A stretch of DNA of 64,000 nt from Ornithinibacillus bavariensis (GTDB lineage: Bacteria; Bacillota; Bacilli; Bacillales; Amphibacillaceae). The notes beneath the pieces were generated by a model that was given only the letters and a program-made list of their open reading frames with translations, did no database searches and was not told the origin of the DNA. Positions 1 through 8,375 of the stretch are shown here, piece after piece; position 1 is the first letter of the stretch, and every line of letters begins with the position of its first letter. The translations under genes were made by a program, and so were the position numbers. The stretch is from positions 198,578-262,577 of the forward strand of contig NZ_JBNPWZ010000004.1 in NCBI RefSeq assembly GCF_050433565.1, written 5' to 3'.

Positions 1-2
1 TA

Positions 3-227
3 CATGATGGTGCCGTACTAGAGCTTGAACAAAATTACATGATTGGGAAGGCAACCTCACAGTACATGGTTAGTGATTTAAACAATGCACTATTTCCATA
101 TTTATTACAACCATGGGTATCAGATGAACTAAGTAACAAGTCCAATTTATTATCAGAATTTGCAACTGCTTTTGAAATTCAGTATAAAAAGGAGTTTAAT
201 GAGAGAACAGAAAATCACTATTATTGA
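3..227 (+). CDS. hypothetical protein, 5'-truncated by the window edge
   Basis: The reading frame is open from base 3 through the stop at 225-227, so the ATG at 39 is probably internal and the true start lies outside the window. The visible 74 residues are mixed polar and hydrophobic with no membrane segment, no cysteine motif and an acidic, aromatic-rich C-terminus. I do not recognise the family. It is followed on the same strand by another unknown gene at 340, and size and composition would fit an immunity-type or phage-type protein, but that is only a guess from context. An 8-bp inverted repeat (TTTCAGGT/ACCTGAAA, 266-273 and 284-291) without a T tract separates the two genes. Confidence 0.45.
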   Translation, partial: HDGAVLELEQNYMIGKATSQYMVSDLNNALFPYLLQPWVSDELSNKSNLLSEFATAFEIQYKKEFNERTENHYY

Positions 228-339
228 AAATCTTGCTATACGAAGTTAGTTTCTGGCCCGCAGATTTTCAGGTAGTTGAGAAGACCTGAAACTGGCTAAT
301 CAGCAGTTTACCAAGAAGATATTTTAGGGGGGAGAAAAT

Positions 340-1068
340 TTGGCAACTAAAATGATCGATTTTGGCTATGCAGCAATGCCGAGGGGATTTAGTAAACACT
401 TGAGCAATTGTTTTGATATAGTAACCATTGATATCTATGCTACTCCAGATTTTACTGAGAGACATATTCCTATGTTTTTAAGTGAAGATGATTATGTTCT
501 GGTAACTGCAAAAAGAAAAGAATATGTAGACTACCATGAATTAGGAAGATTTGTATTGTTAGATGCAATATTTAGTGAAGGTGACTATTTTCATAGTTTT
601 TTTGTGGCGGAGAATATTTTTGATGACAAGAGTGGGTACTCCGTTAAGCTAATTGCATTACTCTACGAAGAGAGAGGAAATATTCATATTTGGAATCCTT
701 CCTTTGAAGAACTCTTTCTACCTCTTATTCAAGACGATTTAGCAAAGGGTTTAGATTCACATTGGAAGAGCCTACAGGAAATTCAACAAAATTGTTCTGA
801 AGACTTGGATGTATATCAGATTACTCTAGCAAATCAGGTTGATTACGAAATAGAAGTTGACTGGGATGAGGGTGAAGTTTTTACAACTGTTGTTTATTAC
901 GCTTTGCTAAAGCATATCTTCTTAGTAGAGGATGAGAAATATCCAGAAATTCATGGATCTAAAAGAACTATTCAAGCATATAAAGAATTATATGATGACC
1001 ATTTGAATGGGAATGTCGATATGGACCGATGGAGAAGGAAATACAGACTCAAAGATCCTAGGAAATAA
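340..1068 (+). CDS. hypothetical protein, 242 aa, acidic
   Basis: It starts at a TTG eight bases after a strong GGGGGGAG ribosome binding site, which decides the start. The product is soluble-looking, acidic and rich in aromatic residues, with no signal peptide or membrane segment. A stretch near residues 170-200 (DWDEGEVFTTVVYYALLKHI) reads like a small alpha/beta domain edge, but I cannot assign a family. It stands alone between the truncated gene upstream and a 540-bp gap downstream. The acidic character and accessory location are typical of immunity proteins of contact or polymorphic toxin loci; no toxin gene is visible, so this remains a weak inference. Confidence 0.6.
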   Translation: MATKMIDFGYAAMPRGFSKHLSNCFDIVTIDIYATPDFTERHIPMFLSEDDYVLVTAKRKEYVDYHELGRFVLLDAIFSEGDYFHSFFVAENIFDDKSGYSVKLIALLYEERGNIHIWNPSFEELFLPLIQDDLAKGLDSHWKSLQEIQQNCSEDLDVYQITLANQVDYEIEVDWDEGEVFTTVVYYALLKHIFLVEDEKYPEIHGSKRTIQAYKELYDDHLNGNVDMDRWRRKYRLKDPRK

Positions 1069-1612
1069 TAGTACCTTTCTTTAAGGGACTCGTTTTATCC
1101 TCTTTTCTATCTTCTTTCTTTGTCAATTAACATTCAATAGAGATATTTAAGCCAAATTCAATATTTTTCGGACTGGATCTAGCAGTGATTCAGTCTCTTT
1201 ATTTGTGCTCAATATTCCTTCAATTATTTACCAATAGCATGTTCAAGCTGTTTTTAATTTCCTTTCAAGTCATCATCCTTACTCTATCCATCCAACAGAT
1301 TTTCAATCTCTATTCAGTGTGTTTCCCAACTGTACAACTATCTCAAATTCGATAGCTCTTTCTTTTCCTTTTTCATCTACTATGGGGAAGGGCTTATTAA
1401 CATTGCCTTGAAGGACAAGAATCAAGGGGGAGGAATAAATACTGTTTTTTCTAAGGATAAATTGGGAAGGGAGATGTAAGTAATTGGGACTTGCTGGGTT
1501 GATGTTGAAAAATATTGTTATAATGGATAGTAAATGATAGTAAGGAAGCTAGAAGTCACCAGAATTTTGTCTAGTTCTTGGGTGGCTTATTTTAATAATG
1601 GGAGTGGATATA
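1069..1612. other. gene-less stretch
   Basis: About 540 bases with no credible ORF on either strand. The only structure I see is an imperfect dyad just before the next gene (AAGTCACC near 1552 and GGTGGCTT near 1582, pairing with one G-U), which could be a weak terminator or operator. The base composition is like its surroundings and the segment may be decayed coding DNA. Confidence 0.4.
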
Positions 1613-2440
1613 ATGCTCACCCTTGAAGAATACATTGCCAAAAGAAAAAGAGAAGACAATATTAATGAATTTGATTTGGATTCAAGAAATGAAAATATGC
1701 AGATATCAGTAAATTACGTATTTGAATTCTTTAATCAATATTTAGAAGAGTTAGAGATTGAATCGTATACCGTATTAAATAATGAACGTCTACTGAAGTT
1801 TAGGAATCAACTACGTAAATATGCACCTGATATACAAGACTGGTTAGTAAACATTTATAATGAATATGATAAGCAACTGCAACGTTCCATTATTAGTCTG
1901 TTAAAAAAAGAGGAGCTTTTTCTTTTGTACCATACGGATAGTGAATTTAGGGCTTTATCATATGATTGTTATGCAGGGCTTTTAAAAAAGAATACGTTTT
2001 TAAAAGGGCAAACAGAAATGTTATATATTTTTATAAAGGATTATCATCATATAATAAGCCAACCTGATACTGATATCAATTCTATTTTTATTGCAGAAGA
2101 AATAAATGAGTGGGTAGAAAAAGCATGGCTAAAATATAAGGTAAATTTATTTACGTTTGCTTCGGATTGGGTGAATCGCTTTTATGATAATAAAGATAAA
2201 TGGCCCATTAAACATCGAATAAAAAGTGATGATACCTGGATTAAGTATGAATATGATATTAAGCAGAAGTCCAATCTGTTTAATGTTAATCTCTTTTATA
2301 AAAAGGTGTCTAATAAACCATTCCTTAGAGGTAAGAAACAGTACCTTGAAATATTACTGATGTATTTTTGGATTAACGAAATTGATCATTCACAGGCAGA
2401 TTATTGGGAGAAGTATTTGACAAAGGTATTAAAGTTGTAG
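1613..2440 (+). CDS. hypothetical protein, first gene of the zinc-ribbon endonuclease unit
   Basis: The ATG at 1613 is preceded by GGGAG at a good distance and is preferred over the ATG at 1598. The 275-residue product begins with a charged helix (TLEEYIAKRKRED), is helical throughout and contains many Tyr, Phe, Lys and Glu; there is no signal peptide, no membrane segment and no catalytic motif I can name. Its stop is 12 bases before the start of the zinc-ribbon/endonuclease gene, with that gene's ribosome binding site (AGGGGTGAG) in the gap, so the two are almost certainly co-transcribed. A regulatory, scaffold or immunity partner is possible. I do not recognise the family. Confidence 0.6.
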   Translation: MLTLEEYIAKRKREDNINEFDLDSRNENMQISVNYVFEFFNQYLEELEIESYTVLNNERLLKFRNQLRKYAPDIQDWLVNIYNEYDKQLQRSIISLLKKEELFLLYHTDSEFRALSYDCYAGLLKKNTFLKGQTEMLYIFIKDYHHIISQPDTDINSIFIAEEINEWVEKAWLKYKVNLFTFASDWVNRFYDNKDKWPIKHRIKSDDTWIKYEYDIKQKSNLFNVNLFYKKVSNKPFLRGKKQYLEILLMYFWINEIDHSQADYWEKYLTKVLKL

Positions 2441-2452
2441 GGGTGAGATAAG

Positions 2453-3991
2453 ATGAGAAATACAAGGGGATTTATTGCTGAAGATAGACCAGATTTGGTT
2501 GAAGAATGGCACACAACTGCAAATGAAGGAAATACCCCTGATAATGTAAGGGTTGGTTCAGATAAATTCATTATATGGTGTTGCAATGAATGTGGACATA
2601 TTTGGGAAAACCAGGCAAAAAGTAGGGCGTTGAAGAATACTGGTTGCCCTAAATGCCATGAACGGTATAATGTCAGTTTCCCAGAACTTGCTATTTATTA
2701 TTACATAAAACAAGTATTTAATGATGCACAACTAAATACTGATATTGAGAGATTAGGTAAGTATAAGTCAGTTGATGTTCTAATTGAATCTCTTAATCTT
2801 GTAATAGAATACGATGGTGGACATACGCATAGAGAAAAATTTGAAATGGATCGTGAAAAAAGTTGTTTAATTATTGAAAATGGATATGACTTGATACGTG
2901 TTAGAGATAATGGATTGGCTCCGTTAAAGATTGATGGAGTGTGGGAATATTTATATGAACGCAGAGATTCCAATGAAACGGTCGGGGAAATGATAAAGCA
3001 AGTATTGCTAATAATTGATAAGCAATATAAAGGATTAACAAAAAATATTAAAAAAGTAATTGAAGTGATTAATGTAGGTGTTGATACTATTCCTATACTT
3101 GCTCAGATTCCACCAATTATCGAAAAAGATAATTTGCTCGAAGACTTTCCAGAGGTAGAACAAATATGGGATTATGATAGAAACTACCCTCTAAGACCTG
3201 AACATTTTAAGAAATATTCTAATTTCAAAGTATGGTTTACATGTGAACAGGAACATAATTCTTTAGTTCAAATTGGTAGCAAGATGCAAGGTCATGGTTG
3301 TAGGGTTTGCCAAGGACAAGTAGCAAGAGAAGATTATAACTTAGAACTACTGTTCCCTGAAATAGCAAGAGAATGGAACGCAGATCTAAATAAGGATAGT
3401 CCCGATTTTTATTTGCCTTTCTCAAATAAGAAGGTATATTGGGATTGCCCTAAATGTAAATCAACTTACGATAAAATGATCAATGAGCGAACAGGAAATG
3501 GTGAGAACTGTCCATATTGTTCAGGTAAAAGAGTGAATGATACCAACTGTCTTTCTACTACACATCCAGAGCTTGCGAAAGAGTGGCATTATAAAGAAAA
3601 TGGTAATTTAACTCCCGAAAAAGTAACGAAAGGGGAGCATAAAAAGGTTTTTTGGATCTGTGAAAAAGGGCATAGTTACTCTGCTTATATTTATAGACGG
3701 GCAGGAGAGAACGGTACGGGATGTCCAACCTGCTATGAATTATATGGTCGTAGTTCTCGAAGAAGGGTGAAACGAGAGAACTCATTAGCAATGAAAAAGC
3801 CTGAAGTAGCGAAGCAGTGGCATCCAACTAAAAACGGTAAAAGTCCATTTGAAGTAGGTGCCTATGCAAGAAAAGAATACTGGTGGTTATGTGAGAAATG
3901 TGGGCATGAATGGGAAGCGAGTCCAAATAGTAGAAGAAGTCTTAAATGCAAGTCTTGTAAAAGTAAAGTTAATGCTAGAGGGTGGAGATAG
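2453..3991 (+). CDS. five-zinc-ribbon protein with embedded endonuclease-like domain
   Basis: The 512-residue protein has five copies of a zinc-ribbon module resembling the DUF4379 'probable zinc-ribbon' family. Each starts with a P-E/D-x-x-x-x-W helix and ends in two Cys/His pairs: residues about 12-68, 231-286, 300-356, 370-427 and 449-502. Between modules one and two lies a segment (about 74-155) that looks like a Vsr/DUF559-type restriction fold: FPE at 76-78, VDVLI at 107-111, VIEYDG at 117-122, then a conserved-looking basic helix ending IRVRD. In that family the acidic residues bind the metal used to cut DNA. The second ribbon uses C-x3-H in place of the first Cys pair. Function is inferred: a DNA-binding nuclease, perhaps of a mobile element or defence system. 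It follows its partner by 12 bases and is followed after 5 bases by a broken ORF. Confidence 0.75.
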   Translation: MRNTRGFIAEDRPDLVEEWHTTANEGNTPDNVRVGSDKFIIWCCNECGHIWENQAKSRALKNTGCPKCHERYNVSFPELAIYYYIKQVFNDAQLNTDIERLGKYKSVDVLIESLNLVIEYDGGHTHREKFEMDREKSCLIIENGYDLIRVRDNGLAPLKIDGVWEYLYERRDSNETVGEMIKQVLLIIDKQYKGLTKNIKKVIEVINVGVDTIPILAQIPPIIEKDNLLEDFPEVEQIWDYDRNYPLRPEHFKKYSNFKVWFTCEQEHNSLVQIGSKMQGHGCRVCQGQVAREDYNLELLFPEIAREWNADLNKDSPDFYLPFSNKKVYWDCPKCKSTYDKMINERTGNGENCPYCSGKRVNDTNCLSTTHPELAKEWHYKENGNLTPEKVTKGEHKKVFWICEKGHSYSAYIYRRAGENGTGCPTCYELYGRSSRRRVKRENSLAMKKPEVAKQWHPTKNGKSPFEVGAYARKEYWWLCEKCGHEWEASPNSRRSLKCKSCKSKVNARGWR

Positions 3992-3996
3992 ATATA

Positions 3997-4245
3997 ATGA
4001 GAGAAAAATATTCTTTAAATGCTGAAACTCTTAAATACGTAATAGAGTTTGAATAAACTGTACCGATTGGTAAAGAGTATTCAAATAGGAAATTGGTGGA
4101 GTTGTTCATGAAATCTACGTACCATAAACCTGTTTTTAATACTTACTATCATAATGCGATTAACAAGTCTATTTGGTATGCAGTTAAAAGAAGTGGAAAA
4201 TGGGCATTGATCAAGAAGGGGATATATAAAAAGATTAAAGAGTAG
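3997..4245 (+). pseudogene. small third ORF of the unit, broken by an in-frame TAA
   Basis: An ATG five bases behind the endonuclease stop opens a frame of 83 codons that is interrupted once, by TAA at 4054-4056. Both halves are in the same frame: MREKYSLNAETLKYVIEFE before the stop, and after it a basic segment ending KGIYKKIKE. The second half could restart at the ATG at 4108 and give 45 residues, but I see no ribosome binding site there. It is most simply a recently inactivated third gene of the operon; two very short genes or a sequencing error are alternatives. No family recognised. Confidence 0.5.
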
Positions 4246-4308
4246 ATTACTCAGCTGAATACGCTAAATGGCTTGAACGTTCAATTTCAATTAGAAAGTT
4301 GACAGAAA

Positions 4309-4356
4309 TGAAAAAAACAAAAAATGACTCTCCCAAGATAATTAGCGAGAGTCATT
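4309..4356 (-). terminator. terminator of the DUF2188 gene
   Basis: TGACTCTC (4325-4332) pairs perfectly with GAGAGTCA (4347-4354); on the minus strand the stem is followed by a long T tract. It sits just past the stop of the minus-strand gene ending at 4368. Confidence 0.8.
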
Positions 4357-4367
4357 ATACTTATTTA

Positions 4368-4592
4368 TTATCCTCTTGGTGGAAAGGAATCATTTCCATA
4401 ACTGTTCTTTTGACGAATTCTTCCACCTTTATTGTGAATTAGTAATTCTGATTTATTATTCTTTGCTATGCCTTTAGCTATTGATATTGCCTCAGTTTGT
4501 GTTTTTGTAACTTTAGTAGCTTTAGAGTTTCCTGCCCCTTTTACTTGCCAACCGCCATCTTTATGAGGTGTTACGTGTTGGTTTTTTCCCAC
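4368..4592 (-). CDS. DUF2188 family protein
   Basis: A 74-residue basic protein that starts at GTG with AGAAGGGATG upstream. The N-terminal half (HVTPHKDGGWQVKGAGNSKA) is the typical DUF2188 pattern: a short beta hairpin around G-G-W-x-V-K followed by a helix T-Q-T-E-A-I-S-I-A-K, then an L-L-I-H-N-K-G-G-R-I-R strand pair. The family is small, widespread in bacteria and phages, and has no established function. It ends in a good terminator and appears to be a single-gene unit. Confidence 0.8.
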   Translation of the reverse strand: MGKNQHVTPHKDGGWQVKGAGNSKATKVTKTQTEAISIAKGIAKNNKSELLIHNKGGRIRQKNSYGNDSFPPRG

Positions 4593-4657
4593 TTAAAATC
4601 ATCCCTTCTGACTTATCGAACATATTATCCTCTTTGCTTTAATGGAAATGTGCGTTA

Positions 4658-4840
4658 TTATAACAATACATAAATTTTACTTTGGCTCTTATTTGTTCGG
4701 CAAAACAAATAGGAGTTTTTTATTTTAATTTCCTGTAAAGGTTTCTTTCTAATTTCTTTACTTCTTTTAACCTCTCTTTCTACTTTCCTCTGAGCTTGTC
4801 TTATCTGACTTTGGATTCTTGCTTTGCTTAGCCGACGCAT
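4658..4840 (-). CDS. small basic hypothetical protein
   Basis: Starting at the ATG at 4840, which has GAGGGTGGTGAG upstream, this gives a 60-residue, very basic product. The first 40 residues form one charged helix (MRRLSKARIQSQIRQAQRKV). The last 20 residues are encoded by a hairpin that looks like a terminator on the opposite strand, so the real protein may be shorter or the ORF fortuitous. No family recognised; a nucleic-acid-binding peptide is possible from charge alone. Confidence 0.35.
   Translation of the reverse strand: MRRLSKARIQSQIRQAQRKVEREVKRSKEIRKKPLQEIKIKNSYLFCRTNKSQSKIYVLL
4686..4726 (+). terminator. hairpin with T tract on the plus strand
   Basis: CTCTTATTTGTT (4686-4697) pairs with AACAAATAGGAG (4704-4715) with one G-U, followed by TTTTTTATTTT. 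It is oriented for plus-strand transcription, yet no plus-strand gene lies upstream between 4245 and here. Confidence 0.6.
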
Positions 4841-4994
4841 AGTCTCACCACCCTCGGTCATAACACTAATTTAGATAACCCTCCCTTCTCTTTAAAGTAT
4901 ATCTTGTTGTTATTAATCTATCAATATATAGCGGTCTAAAAAAACATAAATACTATATATGGTTATTTGTTGTTAGTTTATGATGAAGTATTAT

Positions 4995-5600
4995 TTATTT
5001 TTTTTGCATCAAATCTTTATCAAACTTGACTTTCTGAATTAGTGGGTTATCTTTAGAATAAATCTCAACTATTGCAGTAACCCAGTTGTTATTATCGACT
5101 TGTCGATCACCAAAAACCCATAGGCCAATTTCTTCTAATTCTTTTATTAATTTGGAAAGGTCATTTTCTAAATCAAATCTTTGTCCTATTTCGATCATAT
5201 CCCAGATATCTAATACATCTGCTACAAAGGCCAAGAACTCCTGGGATTTATTAATTTGCTCTTCTGTTTTGCAATCGTGATAATCATATCCATATTGATG
5301 TGCAGAGGCAATAATTCTAACAAGTTCTCTTCCATATTCAATTCGTTTAAGAAATCTAATGTCTGTGAATTTCTCCTTGCTTTCTTCCTTAATCGTATCA
5401 TCATCGTTAAACATATTCCCAATTTCCTCTAAATTTGTTCCTAATGCATTTAATACTAATAATAATGTTTCCTTCTCAGTATTTTCACCAGCTTCCAACC
5501 TGCGGATTGTTCTTTCACTAACCCCAGCAATTTCTGCTAATTGTACTTGCGTCCATAACTTTAGGTTTCTAAGTTCTCTGATTTTTTGACCAATGTACAT
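4995..5600 (-). CDS. XRE-family helix-turn-helix transcriptional regulator
   Basis: The 201-residue protein opens with a Cro/C1-type helix-turn-helix (residues about 4-62), with the recognition-helix pattern WTQVQLAEIAGVSERTIRRLEAG. After an acidic linker (NDDDTIKEESKEKF) comes a C-terminal helical region of about 120 residues that I cannot assign; it probably mediates dimerisation or ligand sensing. GGAG lies 9 bases before the ATG. It is a single gene within the small-gene accessory region, likely autoregulated through the AT-rich 5601-5700 segment, though I cannot point to an operator. Confidence 0.85.
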   Translation of the reverse strand: MYIGQKIRELRNLKLWTQVQLAEIAGVSERTIRRLEAGENTEKETLLLVLNALGTNLEEIGNMFNDDDTIKEESKEKFTDIRFLKRIEYGRELVRIIASAHQYGYDYHDCKTEEQINKSQEFLAFVADVLDIWDMIEIGQRFDLENDLSKLIKELEEIGLWVFGDRQVDNNNWVTAIVEIYSKDNPLIQKVKFDKDLMQKK

Positions 5601-6029
5601 TTACCACATCTCCTTACCTGTTATTTGATTTAATTATATAGCTAAACTTACAAGTATTTAAGGACAGGAACAGGTCAATATTAGGACATCTATAGGAAAA
5701 CGATATTCATCAAACTGGAATTCTGTAAAAAATAATTAAGAATTAGTAAAATGCCTGAAATGGGATGGAATTGTGTGCCTTTCATTTCAAATAATAAACC
5801 TACAAGAAAGGTGGTAATATAATGAATGTATGTTTTAAGATACATACTAATAGACTTTTATTATGAAAAAATACAGAAACTTGTTAATTACTTATTGTAT
5901 AAATGGGGGGGAATTCGTGAGAGTTATAAAATCTGAGATTTCAAGTCAAAATAAACGGTTAATTAATCTCCTAAATCAGAACGGAATTAAGCATATTCCA
6001 TGAAGCAATAGATTAATATTGTCAGAGTG
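5601..6029. other. gene-poor stretch with two tiny ORFs
   Basis: About 430 bases. Two very short plus-strand ORFs have plausible ribosome binding sites: ATG at 5822 (14 codons) and GTG at 5917 behind GGGGGGG (28 residues, VRVIKSEISSQNKRLINLLN at its start, stop at 6001). The second looks like the N-terminal stub of a longer gene that has been lost. I see no other feature. Confidence 0.3.
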
Positions 6030-6073
6030 AAAAAAAGTCGGAAGTAAAGGGTATCATTCCTTTCCTACCGGCT
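6030..6073 (-). terminator. terminator of the GIY-YIG-like gene
   Basis: An imperfect stem between about 6037 and 6072 (GTCGG/CCGGC ends, AAAGG/CCTTT inside) is followed on the minus strand by TTTTTTT. Its base overlaps the stop codon of the minus-strand gene. Confidence 0.65.
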
Positions 6074-6576
6074 ATTTATATCTATAGATATCATAATCCA
6101 TATTGTCTAACGTACTTGTCCATCTTAAACCTGACACTTCTGGCAATAGATCACGATAATATCCCCAATTCAAAATGTGGATGTTTTGAAGTCTTTCATC
6201 AGGTATAGTAATAAGATTTTGAGTATTATATGCGGGCTTATGTACATTAATCAATAATTTTTCTGCTAAGTCAATTTCCTTCGACCATTGAGTTTCAGTT
6301 GGAGTGACCTCACCTGCTAATCTACCACAATAAATTTGTAGGTTGTTTGGATCGCTTGTAATTCCACCACCATTGTTCCTGTGAAATTCTCTTACCGATT
6401 GTTTGTCTGTCTGCTTTTCCAATATAAAGTAATGTATTGCTACCATATACATTGTGACTTCCGTAAACCTGATATATACCATAATCAATTTCATTATCAG
6501 TTATTGTGTTAAGTTCTGCTAGTATAAATGGACCATCCCAGTCGATATGGATTAGCCTCATATTTTTATATTGCAT
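6072..6576 (-). pseudogene. GIY-YIG nuclease-like gene with a frameshift
   Basis: Two overlapping minus-strand frames together make one protein of about 168 residues. The upstream frame gives the start (ATG 6576 behind GAGGGG) and a GIY-YIG-like core: DYGIYQVYG, then LLYIGKADRQTIGKRIS. It then runs out of frame into a short tail. The downstream frame carries the continuation NNLQIYCGRLAGEV and a C-terminal half with EKLLINVHKPAYNTQN, the region expected after the core in this nuclease family. The join lies near 6350-6370, around a TGGTGGTGG run, and corresponds to one extra base (or two missing). As read, the gene is broken; a sequencing error or programmed frameshift cannot be excluded. It ends in its own terminator. 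Confidence 0.7.
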
Positions 6577-6694
6577 GGAAGTTTCCCCTCTTTTCAAATA
6601 GATAAATATGTATGTTTGTATTTATGATAATATTCTTTAGTGAAGGACAGGTAGAATCTAAATTCTTTCCAGTTGGTTTTCACACAGTATAGAG

Positions 6695-7198
6695 TCAGTA
6701 TTTTTGATAAATGCCTCTCACTTTATTCGTCAAGTTCCACGTTCCAATCATCGGAAAAAAATCAAAACCAAGTAGCTTTTGGATTGCTTTCTCTGTTGTA
6801 TCATTTTCTATTTTTGATTTAAGATATACAAACTCCTCATAGGAACCAAGTATATACTTTCCAGTCCTTCCATTTTGTTTTCCAGAAAGGTGCCCTTGCT
6901 TTATCCAACTCACCACAGTTTCTAATGTAACCCCATAAAAGTCACCAATTAATTTTGCATCAATATATTCCACGTTCGACTCTTTCATTACTTCATGGTT
7001 CTTTTTATCAATATGCTGAAGGATTTCTTCTGCTTTTTCATCCTGTTCTCTTGTGGTAACGAAAATTTCTTCCGGAATAAGCCAAATACCTTTCTCAGTT
7101 TGATAAGCCCCTTGAAACCTTCCTTTTTTACACATGTTTTGTACTGTTTGTCTTTCTAGCCCTAATTTCTTACACACTTCATTGACTGTTAGATACAT
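6695..7198 (-). CDS. double excisionase-type HTH DNA-binding protein
   Basis: The 167-residue product contains two MerR/excisionase-like winged helices. The first is at residues 1-45 (YLTVNEVCKKLGLERQTVQN, then a wing ending WLIPEE); the second is at about 80-130 (EYIDAKLIGDFYGVTLETVVSWI, then a wing GKQNGRTGKYILG). A charged helix links them. Two such domains in one chain would bind a bipartite site. AAAGGAGGG precedes the start. It sits next to the broken GIY-YIG gene on the same strand and may belong to the same decayed mobile unit. Target genes are unknown. Confidence 0.75.
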   Translation of the reverse strand: MYLTVNEVCKKLGLERQTVQNMCKKGRFQGAYQTEKGIWLIPEEIFVTTREQDEKAEEILQHIDKKNHEVMKESNVEYIDAKLIGDFYGVTLETVVSWIKQGHLSGKQNGRTGKYILGSYEEFVYLKSKIENDTTEKAIQKLLGFDFFPMIGTWNLTNKVRGIYQKY

Positions 7199-7494
7199 GT
7201 ACTACACTTCCCTCCTTTTGAATAAAAGCTCCTGTAAATTTGTTACTTTGATTATGACATTATTCAATTCAGCTTTTCAATATAAACAAATTAGCGAGGG
7301 ATTAAAGTCCAAATATTAGTTCCATGGTTTATAACAGCCGAAAAATGAAATCGTATGAATATGGAAGAATAACTGAGTTATTAATATAACCGTAATAGGA
7401 ATATAATAGGAAAAATGCGTCGTTATGCCGTTTTACATAATAGTATTCTCCAATGTAAGATTAACCCAACCAATTAGATGATGAGGTGATAAAA

Positions 7495-7788
7495 ATGACA
7501 AAAGCATTACAAGAATGGGGGTACAAATTAATACCTTCAAGTTATGGAGAATTACACGGAAAAAATAGATACTATCGAGTGTTTTATGGGACAGTCCATT
7601 GGCACACGGCTGATCCAAATAACATTCATAGGGCCTGTACAGTATTTGTGCAATATGGGGAAAATGGGAACTTTGAAGAAGCCAGAAGGAATAAAGAGAT
7701 AAAGGAAAGCTATCCATGCCATATCCTTGAACAGGATTTTAGTGCAGTTACAAAGGCGATGTTAGAGCTAAGAAAAGAATTCGAATAA
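7495..7788 (+). CDS. small hypothetical protein, 97 aa
   Basis: The ATG at 7495 follows GAGGTG by 7 bases and is preferred over the GTG at 7486. The product is soluble, with many aromatic residues in the first half (YKLIPSSYGELHGKNRYYRV, then WHTADPNN) and a C-terminal amphipathic helix ending LELRKEFE. I do not recognise the family. It is a single-gene unit with a terminator directly downstream. Confidence 0.6.
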   Translation: MTKALQEWGYKLIPSSYGELHGKNRYYRVFYGTVHWHTADPNNIHRACTVFVQYGENGNFEEARRNKEIKESYPCHILEQDFSAVTKAMLELRKEFE

Positions 7789-7840
7789 AGGGATAAATAG
7801 GGAAGTTTTAAGCCAAAATAGTTACTTTGCTGACTTTTAC

Positions 7841-7878
7841 AAAGGAACGGATCTATTAAATTTCGTTCCTTTTTCTTT
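7841..7878 (+). terminator. terminator
   Basis: AAAGGAACG (7841-7849) pairs with CGTTCCTTT (from 7864) followed by TTCTTTT; downstream of the gene ending at 7788. The rest of 7789-8105 holds nothing I can name. Confidence 0.75.
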
Positions 7879-8105
7879 TGAATGGTATTCATAAATTGTT
7901 CATTCTTATTTAGTTAGTATCCTAACTATAGCACCTCTCGAAGGTCTTAACCAAACTACTTTTTTCTTTATTATCTAAAGTTTTTCCGCAGTAAACCTTG
8001 ATTATGGGAAGTTAAACACAGTGTTTAGCATTTTAAATTGCTAAATCCAGCTGCATGTTTCTGTGATACCATAAAGGTAGAATATTAAGAAAAGGGGTTA
8101 TAGTG

Positions 8106-8246
8106 ATGAAAATAACTAAGGAAATGATAGGTAATTGTTGTCTTTATGGTGAGAAGGTGTTTCAAAACAAAATGGATAAAGCTAAAGCTGTACGAAAGGT
8201 TCAAGTTGAAACGGGAATGGACCGAGGAAGTGCTGGTTTTAAGTGA
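8106..8246 (+). CDS. 46-aa ORF, possible N-terminal remnant
   Basis: The ATG follows AAAAGGGG at a good distance and the ORF ends just before a terminator, so it may be expressed. The product MKITKEMIGNCCLYGEKVFQ continues to a basic helix and ends with TGMDRGSAGF. The T-G-M-x-R-G-S-A pattern resembles what I remember from the N-terminal region of some HNH/restriction endonucleases, where it is followed by a longer chain that is absent here. It is probably a truncated relic. Confidence 0.35.
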   Translation: MKITKEMIGNCCLYGEKVFQNKMDKAKAVRKVQVETGMDRGSAGFK

Positions 8247-8251
8247 AATGA

Positions 8252-8283
8252 AGGACCATCAAATGTGATGGTCTTTATTTTTG
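8252..8283 (+). terminator. terminator
   Basis: GACCATC (8254-8260) and GATGGTC (8267-8273) form a perfect 7-bp stem with TTTATTTTTG after it, closing the 46-aa ORF. Confidence 0.75.
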
Positions 8284-8375
8284 TTTATTCTATTTTGAAT
8301 ATTATGTTAATATCTAACTATGAAGAGCAGTGCTAACGGGGGAGTTTATGACTAAGAAAAAGAGGGTGAGAAGAA

